A stretch of 64,000 bases of DNA, taken from contig NZ_BJED01000011.1 in NCBI RefSeq assembly GCF_005405485.1, positions 1 to 64,000 on the forward strand. Reading direction: 5' to 3'. Origin of the DNA: Enterococcus hulanensis (GTDB taxonomy: Bacteria > Bacillota > Bacilli > Lactobacillales > Enterococcaceae). Shown piece after piece: positions 1 to 8,195 of the stretch; within the stretch, counting starts at the first letter, position 1; each line of letters opens with the position of its first letter. The notes under the pieces were generated by a model. The model was given only the letters and a program-made list of their open reading frames with translations. It searched no databases and had not been told where the DNA came from. Both the position numbers and the translations under genes were made by a program.

Positions 1-84
1 AAAAGCTAGTTCGTGAAGCCAGACATGGATATACCCGCTACAAAGCGATTTATTCATGTGAAAATTTTATACTTTCTGCCAGTC

Positions 85-118
85 AAAAAAAGATGAGGCA
101 AGAAGTTCTGCCTCATCT
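85..118 (-). terminator. Intrinsic terminator of the pilus operon
   Basis: A 9-bp stem (GATGAGGCA at 92-100 pairing with TGCCTCATC at 109-117) is followed on the minus strand by a run of seven T. It lies about 20 bases after the major pilin stop, so the pilin transcript appears to end here. The remaining 84 bases to the window edge hold no gene I can support. Confidence 0.85.
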
Positions 119-140
119 CAATAGCTATTCACTTGTCAGA

Positions 141-1781
141 CTATGCTGCGTGTTGTGATTTGCGGTAGCGAATAACTGCAAAGCTCATTAATGCGCCCCC
201 GATGATCAAGAATGCAATGATCCCTGCTCCACCAGTAGATGGTAAGAAACCGTCTTTTCTAACATTATCAATTTCTAGTTCCAAGTTATCGTCATACGAG
301 CCTTTTTCAACTACAAAATCTACAAGTCCATCTAATTTGTTAAATCCATCTGGTGCTTTGATTTCTCGTAAATAGTAGGTTCCGTACGAAAGCCCTTCAA
401 CTTTAAACTTACCATCATTTTCTGAAGTATACTGAGTAGCGTTATCATACTTTTCATTTGTTCCAACAGGAATCCAATCAACTACTCCGTTACTGATTTT
501 CAAATAAGATTCATTATCTTGTGCATCTTTCTTGATAACTACGAATTTCGCTCCACCTAAGCCTAGTTCATTGTCAACATCACGTTTAAGGAATTTCTTA
601 CCACCAGTAATAATCGCTGGGATTTCTGGATTATACTCATCTTCATCTGTAACTTTATCGTTTGTAAAAGTTACAGTAAATCTATTATTGATTTCTTCAT
701 CCACTTTTGTAAATTCAGTAAATGAAACTGTATAATAAATTTCCATTTTCTTCCCTGCATATTTAGCTAAGTACTTAGCCGTTTTTTCCGATTTATCATA
801 ATTCGCTTTACCTGATCCTTTACTTGTTGCATTGTTCAAATTAGTTTTGATTTCAAATCCAGCTGCCTCTCCATAAGGGTATTTATCGCCAAAAGGTTTT
901 AAGACTGCATGATCCTTAAGGAAGGAATCTTTTTCATCCGGATTTCCATCAAATTGAATTTTGTCGATACCTTCAAACTTAACACCAGTTTTATCAAGTT
1001 TATCTTTAAATTCCAATTTAGTGTAACGAGTACTTAGTGTGCCATTAGAGTCAAGAATCTCACCAATTTGACTTGGAATAGTAAAACTTACACGGAAATG
1101 GATTTGTTTCCCAATTTCATAATCATGTACTCCATCTTGATCCGTGTCTTCCCGTTTATTTCCATTATCATCAATGACTTCTTTTTCTACATCCAAACCT
1201 TTCACTTTATTTTTAGGATATAAGTGAATATCATGGATTTGACTCGCATCACTAGGATCAATCGCTGGCAAGGTTAAAATCACTGGTGTTCCAATCTCAA
1301 CACCTGGTTTTTGATGTTCTTCAAAATAGTAAATATTGTAGAGTCCCTTCTCATTACGGGTTGGCAAATCAGAAAATATCGCTTCCCCTTCTGAGTCAGT
1401 CGTTTGATCAGCTCCTACTTTTTTTGCCGCTGACTTATTCAACTGAAATTCTAACATCAATTTTTTTACAGCTGCTTTATACTCAGCTTCATTTTCTGAA
1501 CCAGTCAACTTTCCATTTAGTTGACCATAAAAATCATCGGTAATATTCCATGCACTAAATGTGATATCTGGTAATCCTGCATATTGATTAAAAGTCGGAT
1601 CTTCCAAACCTGTGTTTTCCGTTAAATCAGTTGGAAACTCATCCATCTTTTTCTTGTGCAACGTCACATCAACGGTATCGGCCGCAAAAGCCGAATCTCC
1701 TAAACTAAACATTCCAATTCCGACTGGCAATAAACATACTAGCGCCATCAATAATCTAACTAAAAATCCCTTGCTCTTCAT
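141..1781 (-). CDS. Major (backbone) pilin, LPSTG-anchored
   Basis: Shaft subunit of a sortase-assembled pilus. The 546-residue protein has a signal peptide (about 1-33, ending AFA), a pilin motif LYPKN at about 187-191 whose lysine 190 is the expected linkage residue for sortase C polymerisation, an isopeptide-type fimbrial domain in the middle, and a C-terminal Cna_B/prealbumin-like domain with an E-box-like YLREIKAPDGF. LPSTG at 513-517 is followed by a hydrophobic stretch and a basic tail (RYRKSQHAA), the standard cell-wall sorting signal. It is the last gene of a three-gene operon, 5 bases after the minor pilin, with ribosome site AAGGGGG before ATG. Family role is established for EbpC-type pilins; the assignment as backbone is inferred from the YPKN motif. 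Confidence 0.9.
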   Translation of the reverse strand: MKSKGFLVRLLMALVCLLPVGIGMFSLGDSAFAADTVDVTLHKKKMDEFPTDLTENTGLEDPTFNQYAGLPDITFSAWNITDDFYGQLNGKLTGSENEAEYKAAVKKLMLEFQLNKSAAKKVGADQTTDSEGEAIFSDLPTRNEKGLYNIYYFEEHQKPGVEIGTPVILTLPAIDPSDASQIHDIHLYPKNKVKGLDVEKEVIDDNGNKREDTDQDGVHDYEIGKQIHFRVSFTIPSQIGEILDSNGTLSTRYTKLEFKDKLDKTGVKFEGIDKIQFDGNPDEKDSFLKDHAVLKPFGDKYPYGEAAGFEIKTNLNNATSKGSGKANYDKSEKTAKYLAKYAGKKMEIYYTVSFTEFTKVDEEINNRFTVTFTNDKVTDEDEYNPEIPAIITGGKKFLKRDVDNELGLGGAKFVVIKKDAQDNESYLKISNGVVDWIPVGTNEKYDNATQYTSENDGKFKVEGLSYGTYYLREIKAPDGFNKLDGLVDFVVEKGSYDDNLELEIDNVRKDGFLPSTGGAGIIAFLIIGGALMSFAVIRYRKSQHAA

Positions 1782-1786
1782 ATTTC

Positions 1787-2503
1787 TTATCCCCCTTGTT
1801 TTTTTCTTTCTTTTATAATTTTAAATCCTATGAAACCAATGCTCATGAGTATCAAACCAAGAATGGTATAGTCCCGAACCAAATCATTTGTTGATGGAAA
1901 CTCCTTACCGGATGAAGGGAAATCCTTCTCGATTCCCGGATTTTCTGAGGTAGTGTATGATTCTGTTTCAGTCGTTTCCTCCGGTGGTTCGACTTCTTGG
2001 GTAACATCTTGATACTTTCCATAAATCAATAAACGTTGTGCCTCATCCTTTGTTTCAGGATGGGTTTGCGGCAAGTACAATATGATCGGCAGCATATGAT
2101 AGTTTCCTGTTTCGCCATTGGCTAAAATCATATATGCTGCATCTTTCTCCTCTTGATAACGAGGAACACTGAATGATACATTTCCGCTGCCATCTACTGG
2201 ATAAGGCGTTTGATTCAACTTGACTAATTGCTCCTCTTTTACAAATGACTGCAACTCTTCTTTTGTTGAATAAGTGTTTAATAAGTATTCTTTGTCCTGT
2301 TTTTCATCCCCCCTACGATTTTCACGCCATTTGGTCAAATCATACACATCAAATCCCAGTTGCTCCGTTCCTTCTACCTTCTTCCCCTCTTCTGACCATG
2401 TATGAATCCATAAATCTACTTGTTCCTCTGTTGCTCTGGCGGTTGAGCCGAGCGAACAGGTTCCTAGAAGTAGAACTAGAATGAGTAAAAAGATTTTTTT
2501 CAT
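1787..2503 (-). CDS. Minor/basal pilin with FPSTN sorting signal
   Basis: Small pilus subunit of 238 residues. A signal peptide (about 1-24, ending ARA) precedes an Ig-like pilin body and a linker rich in Glu, Thr and Ser. The sorting signal is a variant, FPSTN at 202-206, followed by a hydrophobic segment and KERKKQGG. In characterised enterococcal and streptococcal pili the basal subunit often carries a non-LPxTG variant that the housekeeping sortase uses to attach the finished fibre to the wall; here that role is inferred. It sits between tip adhesin (2-base gap) and backbone pilin (5-base gap), so the three are translated from one message. Ribosome site GGGAGGG lies upstream of ATG. Confidence 0.8.
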   Translation of the reverse strand: MKKIFLLILVLLLGTCSLGSTARATEEQVDLWIHTWSEEGKKVEGTEQLGFDVYDLTKWRENRRGDEKQDKEYLLNTYSTKEELQSFVKEEQLVKLNQTPYPVDGSGNVSFSVPRYQEEKDAAYMILANGETGNYHMLPIILYLPQTHPETKDEAQRLLIYGKYQDVTQEVEPPEETTETESYTTSENPGIEKDFPSSGKEFPSTNDLVRDYTILGLILMSIGFIGFKIIKERKKQGG

Positions 2504-2505
2504 TC

Positions 2506-5500
2506 CTAGCCCTCCCTTCTACTATGAATTAAATAGAAGCTGCCTAAACAGATTCCTGAGACAACAAGTCCCGTCGCTACTAATAATAGAACTTGAGACG
2601 TTTTTCCTCCTGTACTTGGAAGTATCCCCGCTTTGGCCTTATTATTCGTAACTTTCAGATTGATTGTATTTGCGCCGCCATTTATCCCACCTGATCCAGA
2701 AACATTCGGATGTGGAGAAATCTCCACTTTTCCATCTTGCTTGATAGTGAAACGGATCGGTTCTTGGATAATGCTGTACTCATCTGGCGCTTTTGTTTCA
2801 ACTAGTTCATAACTGCCTGCCTTCAACCCACTAAAATTAAAGGTTGGTCCAGTTACTTCTGTTCTTTCATAACTTGGTCCCTTCAGCTTAAAGGTTGCCC
2901 CGCTAAGAGCTTTATTCTCAGCATCTTTTTTCTCTACCTGTAAAGAAAAGTCATTCAATATGTTGGTTGCTTTATAGGCATCTGTGCTGTCCTTAACTTT
3001 TGCGACTAATGATGTCGGCGGATTATTCTCAGTAACCTTTATTTCAAAGAACGGCATCTTTTTAAATCCTAAAGGCACATACGTTTCTTCTACTATAAAA
3101 TCACCTATTGGTAAGTCACTGACCGTTACCTGTCCTGCTGAATTAGGTTCTAAATCTTGTGCGAGAAGCTTATTCGTTCCTTTTTGCTTTACCGTGAATT
3201 TCGGCAAGTCATTAGTAAAAGGTGTTGCACCATCTTCTAAAAACTTGAAGAATTTGTATTCGCCTTTCAGCATTTCATTCGTAATTTTTATACCACCAGC
3301 GACGAGATTCTCTGAAGTAAAGCTTTCTTGATTGACTCGCGCTTGTTTGTAGCCCTTCTTCCGCAGCGTTTCTAACACTCGATATTTGTGGTCGGCACCT
3401 CCTTGAACTGCTGAAAATTCAGCTTTCCAATTATTTCCTGGATTTAATGTCTTTGTTTCAACATCTGTCCAAGCAGATCCATCCCATTTTTGTAATACAG
3501 CGTTGACGCTATTTGGTCGTAATCCCCAATAATCATTGTCATCTCCTGCCCAAACCTTCTCGACTGGAATCACAAAGTCTTCTAATTGTACTCGTACAGA
3601 AGGGATTCCAAACTCCAATAAGTCATTGGTTCGTTCAGGGGTCGGCGCCAATGTGGTCGTCTTATTAGCTGGATACCACTGATTAGATACTGCCTCTGGT
3701 TTCAGGCGAATCGTATATTCCACTTCGATTTCCTGCCCGCCGGTTAAGTTGATATTTTCGACTTCAATCTGTCGATCGTTATTCGTTTTCTTGATTGCCG
3801 GCTTGGTCTCCGTATCAAAATAAGGAGCACCATTACTTACTTGTGTGACTTTTGGCTCTCCAACCAGCTCTACCATATCCCCTAATGGATCAATGATTTT
3901 CCCTTTATCAACAGTTCGAATAATCGTTTGGTACCACTCATCAAACTGTTTAGTAAGATCACTCGTGTTATTTGAATGGTAGAAAAAGTAATCTTTTTGG
4001 GCATCACCAGTAGCATTATTTTTTTTAGTCGCCGTCTTGTACATACCTTCGAGTAATTGATATACAGTATGGTCACCACTCGGAGAAGAAATTTGGACAG
4101 CAATGCTATGAATCTCAATCCCTTGTCTTTTCAATTCATAGGCAGTTGAGTTTGTAGTCGTTAAATGACTACTAATTTTTTGATTGTTTACATCTAAAGT
4201 ATGATCATTAAATCTGGTATAAATTCCAGTTGATCCTAACAGTTCTCCTTTTTTGTAATTTGGTGCAGTCCCCATATCAAAGCTAGTAACCAAGGTTTTA
4301 TCAAAATATAGGGAACTGTTCTGCTCAGCTGTCAACGGCTTCCAACTAGAGTTGGGTGCCCCGTCTGTCAGCATAAACAATAGTTTGTGCCGATCTTCTC
4401 CAATATCTGATGCTGGATCATTTAAAATATCCGCCGCTTCCTGCAATCCTCGTTGGGTAAACGTTGGTCCTGTTGGGCCTAGATTACTATAAGAAGTTAC
4501 TATATTATCCCAATCTGCTGGCTTGTTGGATAACTTATGATGGGTATCACTTCTTGCCCACTTCTCAATACCTGGATCGTAACTAGCAAAGACATGGGCT
4601 CCGACACGAATCGCATTAGAGTTCGGATCACCAACCTTTTTCAAATTTCCAACAATTTGTTTAACTGCTGCTACGGCTGCTTTTTTCCTGCCGTATTCCG
4701 TCATTGATCCTGTATTATCTAATAGAAAGACCACATCCACCCCGGGTTTAAAGATCGTATTCCCGCGAACATTTAATTTCACTTTAAACTCATCTTTTTT
4801 ATCTGTTTGTTGCGCATATTTACGCATCCATAAATTGGGATTTGACGCTTCTCCATATTTTATGTAAGAGCTCGTGTAATTATCCCCAGTGACATCCCAA
4901 CTAGTTTCTCCATCCCAAGAAGTAACCGGGGTTCCTTCACTACCCCCTTGATGATTTTTGACATGCGTTTGACCTTCCGGCTGCCAAGCATATATAGGAT
5001 ACTCTCCACTTGCATCCTTTTTGTACTGTGTCTTTTTATTCGTGTATAGTGGTTTATACATCAGGTTCATACCTGCCCTTGCTGCTTGAGGACTGGCTTT
5101 TGTCAGTTTTGGTCCAATTAACTCCTTTGTCTCACCCGTCTGTTCTTTTGCTCCTCCTTTACTACTAGAAGTTTCTTTTGTCTCAGCCTGTTTTTCAGAG
5201 CTTTCTTGCTTTTCAGCAACCTCTTCTGCCACTAAAATGAATGGTTTCTTTCGATCGAGGATATTTTCTTCAAGCTCATCACCCTTTTGTTGATCCATTT
5301 GAACATATAAATTAAGTTTCTTTACGGATTTGGACAATTCAATCGTAATCTGATTTTCCGTTTCCATTGAAAACTCTTTTTCCATGAGCCAGTCTTCTTT
5401 TGCTTCCATATGTTTGACATGCGGATAAGCAACGACCTGATCTTTTTCATCAGTTAGCTTAAACTTTAAGCGCTGCTCAGTATCCGTCGTTTCACTTCTT

Positions 5501-5688
5501 CTTTTAAAATTCAAGTGCCACTCATTCGAATTCTTTTTCGACTCACTACTATAAGAAAGTTTTAGAAATTTCTCATCGATTAATTCATGTTTCAACGTTT
5601 CGGCATGTACCGTCGTTACTAGCGGAGCTAAACTAATAACTAAGGAAAGAAGCATTGCAAAAATCATGAACAGATTTAACTTTTTCAT
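2506..5688 (-). CDS. vWA-domain pilus tip adhesin (EbpA-like), LPSTG
   Basis: Tip adhesin of 1060 residues, first gene of the pilus operon. Signal peptide (about 1-30), a low-complexity Glu/Ser/Lys linker (about 155-195), then a von Willebrand A domain starting near 315 with MIDAS motif DNTGS at 324-328 for metal-dependent ligand binding. C-terminal Cna_B-like domains carry E-boxes such as FIVEETYVPLGF and YELVETKAPDEY; LPSTG at 1023-1027 precedes the membrane anchor. I place the start at the ATG at 5688, which has GGGAGGGG four bases upstream, rather than six codons further out. A full-length paralogue is encoded at 8196-11396. The ligand cannot be read from sequence. Confidence 0.9.
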   Translation of the reverse strand: MKKLNLFMIFAMLLSLVISLAPLVTTVHAETLKHELIDEKFLKLSYSSESKKNSNEWHLNFKRRSETTDTEQRLKFKLTDEKDQVVAYPHVKHMEAKEDWLMEKEFSMETENQITIELSKSVKKLNLYVQMDQQKGDELEENILDRKKPFILVAEEVAEKQESSEKQAETKETSSSKGGAKEQTGETKELIGPKLTKASPQAARAGMNLMYKPLYTNKKTQYKKDASGEYPIYAWQPEGQTHVKNHQGGSEGTPVTSWDGETSWDVTGDNYTSSYIKYGEASNPNLWMRKYAQQTDKKDEFKVKLNVRGNTIFKPGVDVVFLLDNTGSMTEYGRKKAAVAAVKQIVGNLKKVGDPNSNAIRVGAHVFASYDPGIEKWARSDTHHKLSNKPADWDNIVTSYSNLGPTGPTFTQRGLQEAADILNDPASDIGEDRHKLLFMLTDGAPNSSWKPLTAEQNSSLYFDKTLVTSFDMGTAPNYKKGELLGSTGIYTRFNDHTLDVNNQKISSHLTTTNSTAYELKRQGIEIHSIAVQISSPSGDHTVYQLLEGMYKTATKKNNATGDAQKDYFFYHSNNTSDLTKQFDEWYQTIIRTVDKGKIIDPLGDMVELVGEPKVTQVSNGAPYFDTETKPAIKKTNNDRQIEVENINLTGGQEIEVEYTIRLKPEAVSNQWYPANKTTTLAPTPERTNDLLEFGIPSVRVQLEDFVIPVEKVWAGDDNDYWGLRPNSVNAVLQKWDGSAWTDVETKTLNPGNNWKAEFSAVQGGADHKYRVLETLRKKGYKQARVNQESFTSENLVAGGIKITNEMLKGEYKFFKFLEDGATPFTNDLPKFTVKQKGTNKLLAQDLEPNSAGQVTVSDLPIGDFIVEETYVPLGFKKMPFFEIKVTENNPPTSLVAKVKDSTDAYKATNILNDFSLQVEKKDAENKALSGATFKLKGPSYERTEVTGPTFNFSGLKAGSYELVETKAPDEYSIIQEPIRFTIKQDGKVEISPHPNVSGSGGINGGANTINLKVTNNKAKAGILPSTGGKTSQVLLLVATGLVVSGICLGSFYLIHSRREG

Positions 5689-6019
5689 TTTTTCCCCTCC
5701 CTTCATTTTTCCCTTGCTGTCTTCCTCTACGACAATAATAGCCGATATTATTTTTCTTTGTTTTTCTGTATTTCAAATTATTTTTGTTATTACACTTAGT
5801 TTTTTGTTTGCTATTTTCAAGTCCAAATTAATCGAACGGTTATTCAATCCATTTTTTTAATATTAATTTTTATTATCTAATCCTCATTTGCTTAAAAAAA
5901 AATATATCATTTGACAACGAGACAGTTTTCGTCAAAAAAAGAACTCGCAAACATTTACGTTTGCGAGCCTTTTTCCAGCTAATGACTATTTAGTTGTTCT
6001 AATCTTCAATCCTCACCTA
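5689..6019. other. Intergenic region upstream of the pilus operon
   Basis: About 330 very AT-rich bases between the regulator and the tip adhesin. It holds the regulator terminator at 5934-5974; the remainder (about 240 bases of T-rich sequence on the plus strand) is the expected pilus promoter and leader. No convincing ORF is present. Confidence 0.6.
5934..5974 (-). terminator. Terminator after the Mga-like regulator
   Basis: CTCGCAAAC at 5944-5952 pairs with GTTTGCGAG at 5959-5967, six-base loop, T-run on the minus strand. It separates transcription of the regulator from the pilus operon, so pilus expression needs its own promoter. A shorter T-run on the other side could make it bidirectional. 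Confidence 0.85.
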
Positions 6020-7513
6020 TCAACCAGATAAATCACTGATCAGCTGCTGCAGCTGCACGATATTTTGACTAGTCAAGAAAGGATCGATGATCACTGTTGG
6101 GTAATCATAGGGCACTTCCTCGACACTGCTGGATGTGACCAAAGCATCGTACTTCGCCAATTCATGCCGATCGATTCGTGTATCCCGTGACCGTTCTTCG
6201 ACAAAATGAATCTTGAAATTGCCATAGATCCGTTCTTCGATCTGCTCAGCCAAAAAGGTTTCTTCTGTCGGCGACAATTCAGAAAGCAGTAAAATCTTTA
6301 ACGGATGGTCATTGGTTGCCAGCAGATTCAAACTTTGCGGTACCATCGTGATCAATAGATAAGCGTAGTTCCAAACAAAGTCATTTTCTTGATAGATCCG
6401 ATATTTTTTAACAAAAGCTTCCGCAATCTTCAATACCTTCTTCACCGCTTGATAATGAGTCTCCATCATCTTCTCTAGGAATATCCCCCGTTGACGGTAC
6501 AAAATATCGATAAACCTTCCCTTAGGCAAATACATCCGCTGATCATTGACTAAGACGATCGTCAGCTCACTGCGCTCCAGCTCATCAAGCGAGCGGCCAA
6601 TCAGGCGATTGAAATCTTCCACTAGTTCATGATGCTTCTGATACATATCACGATAGCTTCTGCTTTGCTTCATCGCCGATTTCCATTGGTCTTCGCTAAA
6701 AATCAGCATATCCGCATAAGACAACCACAAGCAGTCCTTGATCTCTTCTTTAGTCAAGCGAACCCGAAAGACCTCCAAAGCCATACGTTCGAAAGCTTCT
6801 AAGGTTTCTTCATCAGGCAAGCTCAACGGACTTATCAGATCGTTCTCAGGATAGTGTCGGCCGTTTTTGATCCGCCACAGGCTGATATAGATGTTGTAGC
6901 TAAGGCGCTTCCTGAAAATATGACGATTTTCCAAATGATTGACTTGGATAAACTGATCCACTAAGTCGGTGATCGCCTTGATCTGGTAATCCTTCAAATC
7001 AACAAACAACGATTCTAAGCGGTCAGATTTTTCCAAAAAGTAACGATAGTAGAAATGTCGAATGACACTCTCTTTACCTTCGATCCGTAATGGACGATAA
7101 TCCAATTTGATTCCGGCTTTTTTGAAAGCCGTTTCGACCTTTTTTAAATAGCGCTGCGTATTCGACGCACTCAAAAACAGCTTCTCAGCCAGATCGCTGA
7201 TACTCGAACATTTTTCATAAAGTAATTCCTCAATAATCTGGAACTCTGGTGATTGCTGAAGAACATCTGCGTATAACCGATTGATACTTACATGCGGTTT
7301 GACTTGAACTTGGTAAAGCCCCTTAAATTTTTCAATATGAAAATCATCTTGTTCATCATTGATCATTTTGACGTCCTTTAATAGGATAGGCAATGAACAC
7401 TCTAGTTCCTCAAGCAGTTGATCGCTTGGCAAGCCGACTTGACTTGCATAGAGTAGTTCAACAAAGCGCAGACGTCGTAAACTGCTTGTTCCTAAAACCT
7501 CTCTAAAATCCAT
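6020..7513 (-). CDS. Mga/AtxA-family regulator (EbpR-like)
   Basis: A 497-residue transcriptional regulator. The N-terminal part has two predicted helix-turn-helix segments (the second around LSASNTQRYLKKVE, about 113-126), the centre resembles PRD-like regulatory domains, and the C-terminal 95 residues (from about PLKILLLSE) look like a PTS EIIB fold, the architecture of Mga, AtxA and EbpR. It lies immediately upstream of, and in the same orientation as, the pilus operon, as ebpR does beside ebpABC in E. faecalis, and between two vWA tip adhesins. Activation of one or both adhesin units is inferred. A 680-base untranslated region precedes it. Confidence 0.85.
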   Translation of the reverse strand: MDFREVLGTSSLRRLRFVELLYASQVGLPSDQLLEELECSLPILLKDVKMINDEQDDFHIEKFKGLYQVQVKPHVSINRLYADVLQQSPEFQIIEELLYEKCSSISDLAEKLFLSASNTQRYLKKVETAFKKAGIKLDYRPLRIEGKESVIRHFYYRYFLEKSDRLESLFVDLKDYQIKAITDLVDQFIQVNHLENRHIFRKRLSYNIYISLWRIKNGRHYPENDLISPLSLPDEETLEAFERMALEVFRVRLTKEEIKDCLWLSYADMLIFSEDQWKSAMKQSRSYRDMYQKHHELVEDFNRLIGRSLDELERSELTIVLVNDQRMYLPKGRFIDILYRQRGIFLEKMMETHYQAVKKVLKIAEAFVKKYRIYQENDFVWNYAYLLITMVPQSLNLLATNDHPLKILLLSELSPTEETFLAEQIEERIYGNFKIHFVEERSRDTRIDRHELAKYDALVTSSSVEEVPYDYPTVIIDPFLTSQNIVQLQQLISDLSG

Positions 7514-8195
7514 TTCCTCATCCCCTTTTCTTCCATACTCCCTTTAATGCCTCATGTCCCTCTCTCAAAAGTTAAAAAAAGCATTAGTATCAACACATTG
7601 CGCATGCACCGAACTAATTTTTCCCTACCAACTGCGTCCTCTCATTGATCTGTTGCCTGAGATGCCCTTATCTCAGATCCTATTCATAAGAGGAGCTTTC
7701 TATCTAAAAAAGTTGCCTCTTTAGAATCATTTTTTGATTATTAAATTTTTGGATAATTCCCCCTCTTATTTACTGATATTTTGAAAATTTCGGCCTTGTG
7801 AACCTATGTATTTAATTTTTTTGAAAAAAATTTGTTCCTAAAAACAAATACTCCTTTTTTTCGAGTTAATTCCCGCAAGAAAAACCCAATTTTTTTACTA
7901 TTTTTCTTTATATATATATGATAACGAATCTTATTTATTGATGCTTTTTCGTTGATATTTTATTTGCAGTTATTGTAAACACTTTAAAAGCTTTTGGATA
8001 ATAAGATTTTTGCATTATGAAGTTATTTAAATCTTTTTCTTTATAAGACATTAATTTTATAAATACTCAAATTATAGAAACTAATTAAAATATTTGAATC
8101 AAAAACTTTAAATATCTTTCAAAAAAAAGAGTTTAAAAGCATTTCATCAACTTTTAAACTCTTTTAAATTTTATTTTCGGGATTCTGACCAAACT
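7514..8195. other. Long AT-rich intergenic region before the regulator
   Basis: About 680 bases without a supportable gene on either strand. Visible content: a 7-bp hairpin (CTGAGAT at 7657-7663 with ATCTCAG at 7670-7676), a very AT-rich core from about 7730 to 8120 including a TATATATATATG run, and the terminator of the second adhesin at 8121-8165. It must hold the regulator promoter and probably a long leader. Confidence 0.6.
8121..8165 (-). terminator. Terminator of the second tip adhesin
   Basis: AAAAGAGTTTAAAAG (8125-8139) pairs with CTTTTAAACTCTTTT (8151-8165), 11-base loop, T-run on the minus strand. It makes the second adhesin gene monocistronic. Confidence 0.85.

Noticed and set aside
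3-153. Plus-strand open frame running in from the window edge
   Set aside because: It crosses the pilus terminator and the end of the pilin gene, has Cys-rich nonsense-like composition at its end, and resembles no family I know.
5666-5860. 64-codon plus-strand ORF before the pilus operon
   Set aside because: T-rich promoter DNA giving Phe/Ile/Leu runs; no ribosome site.
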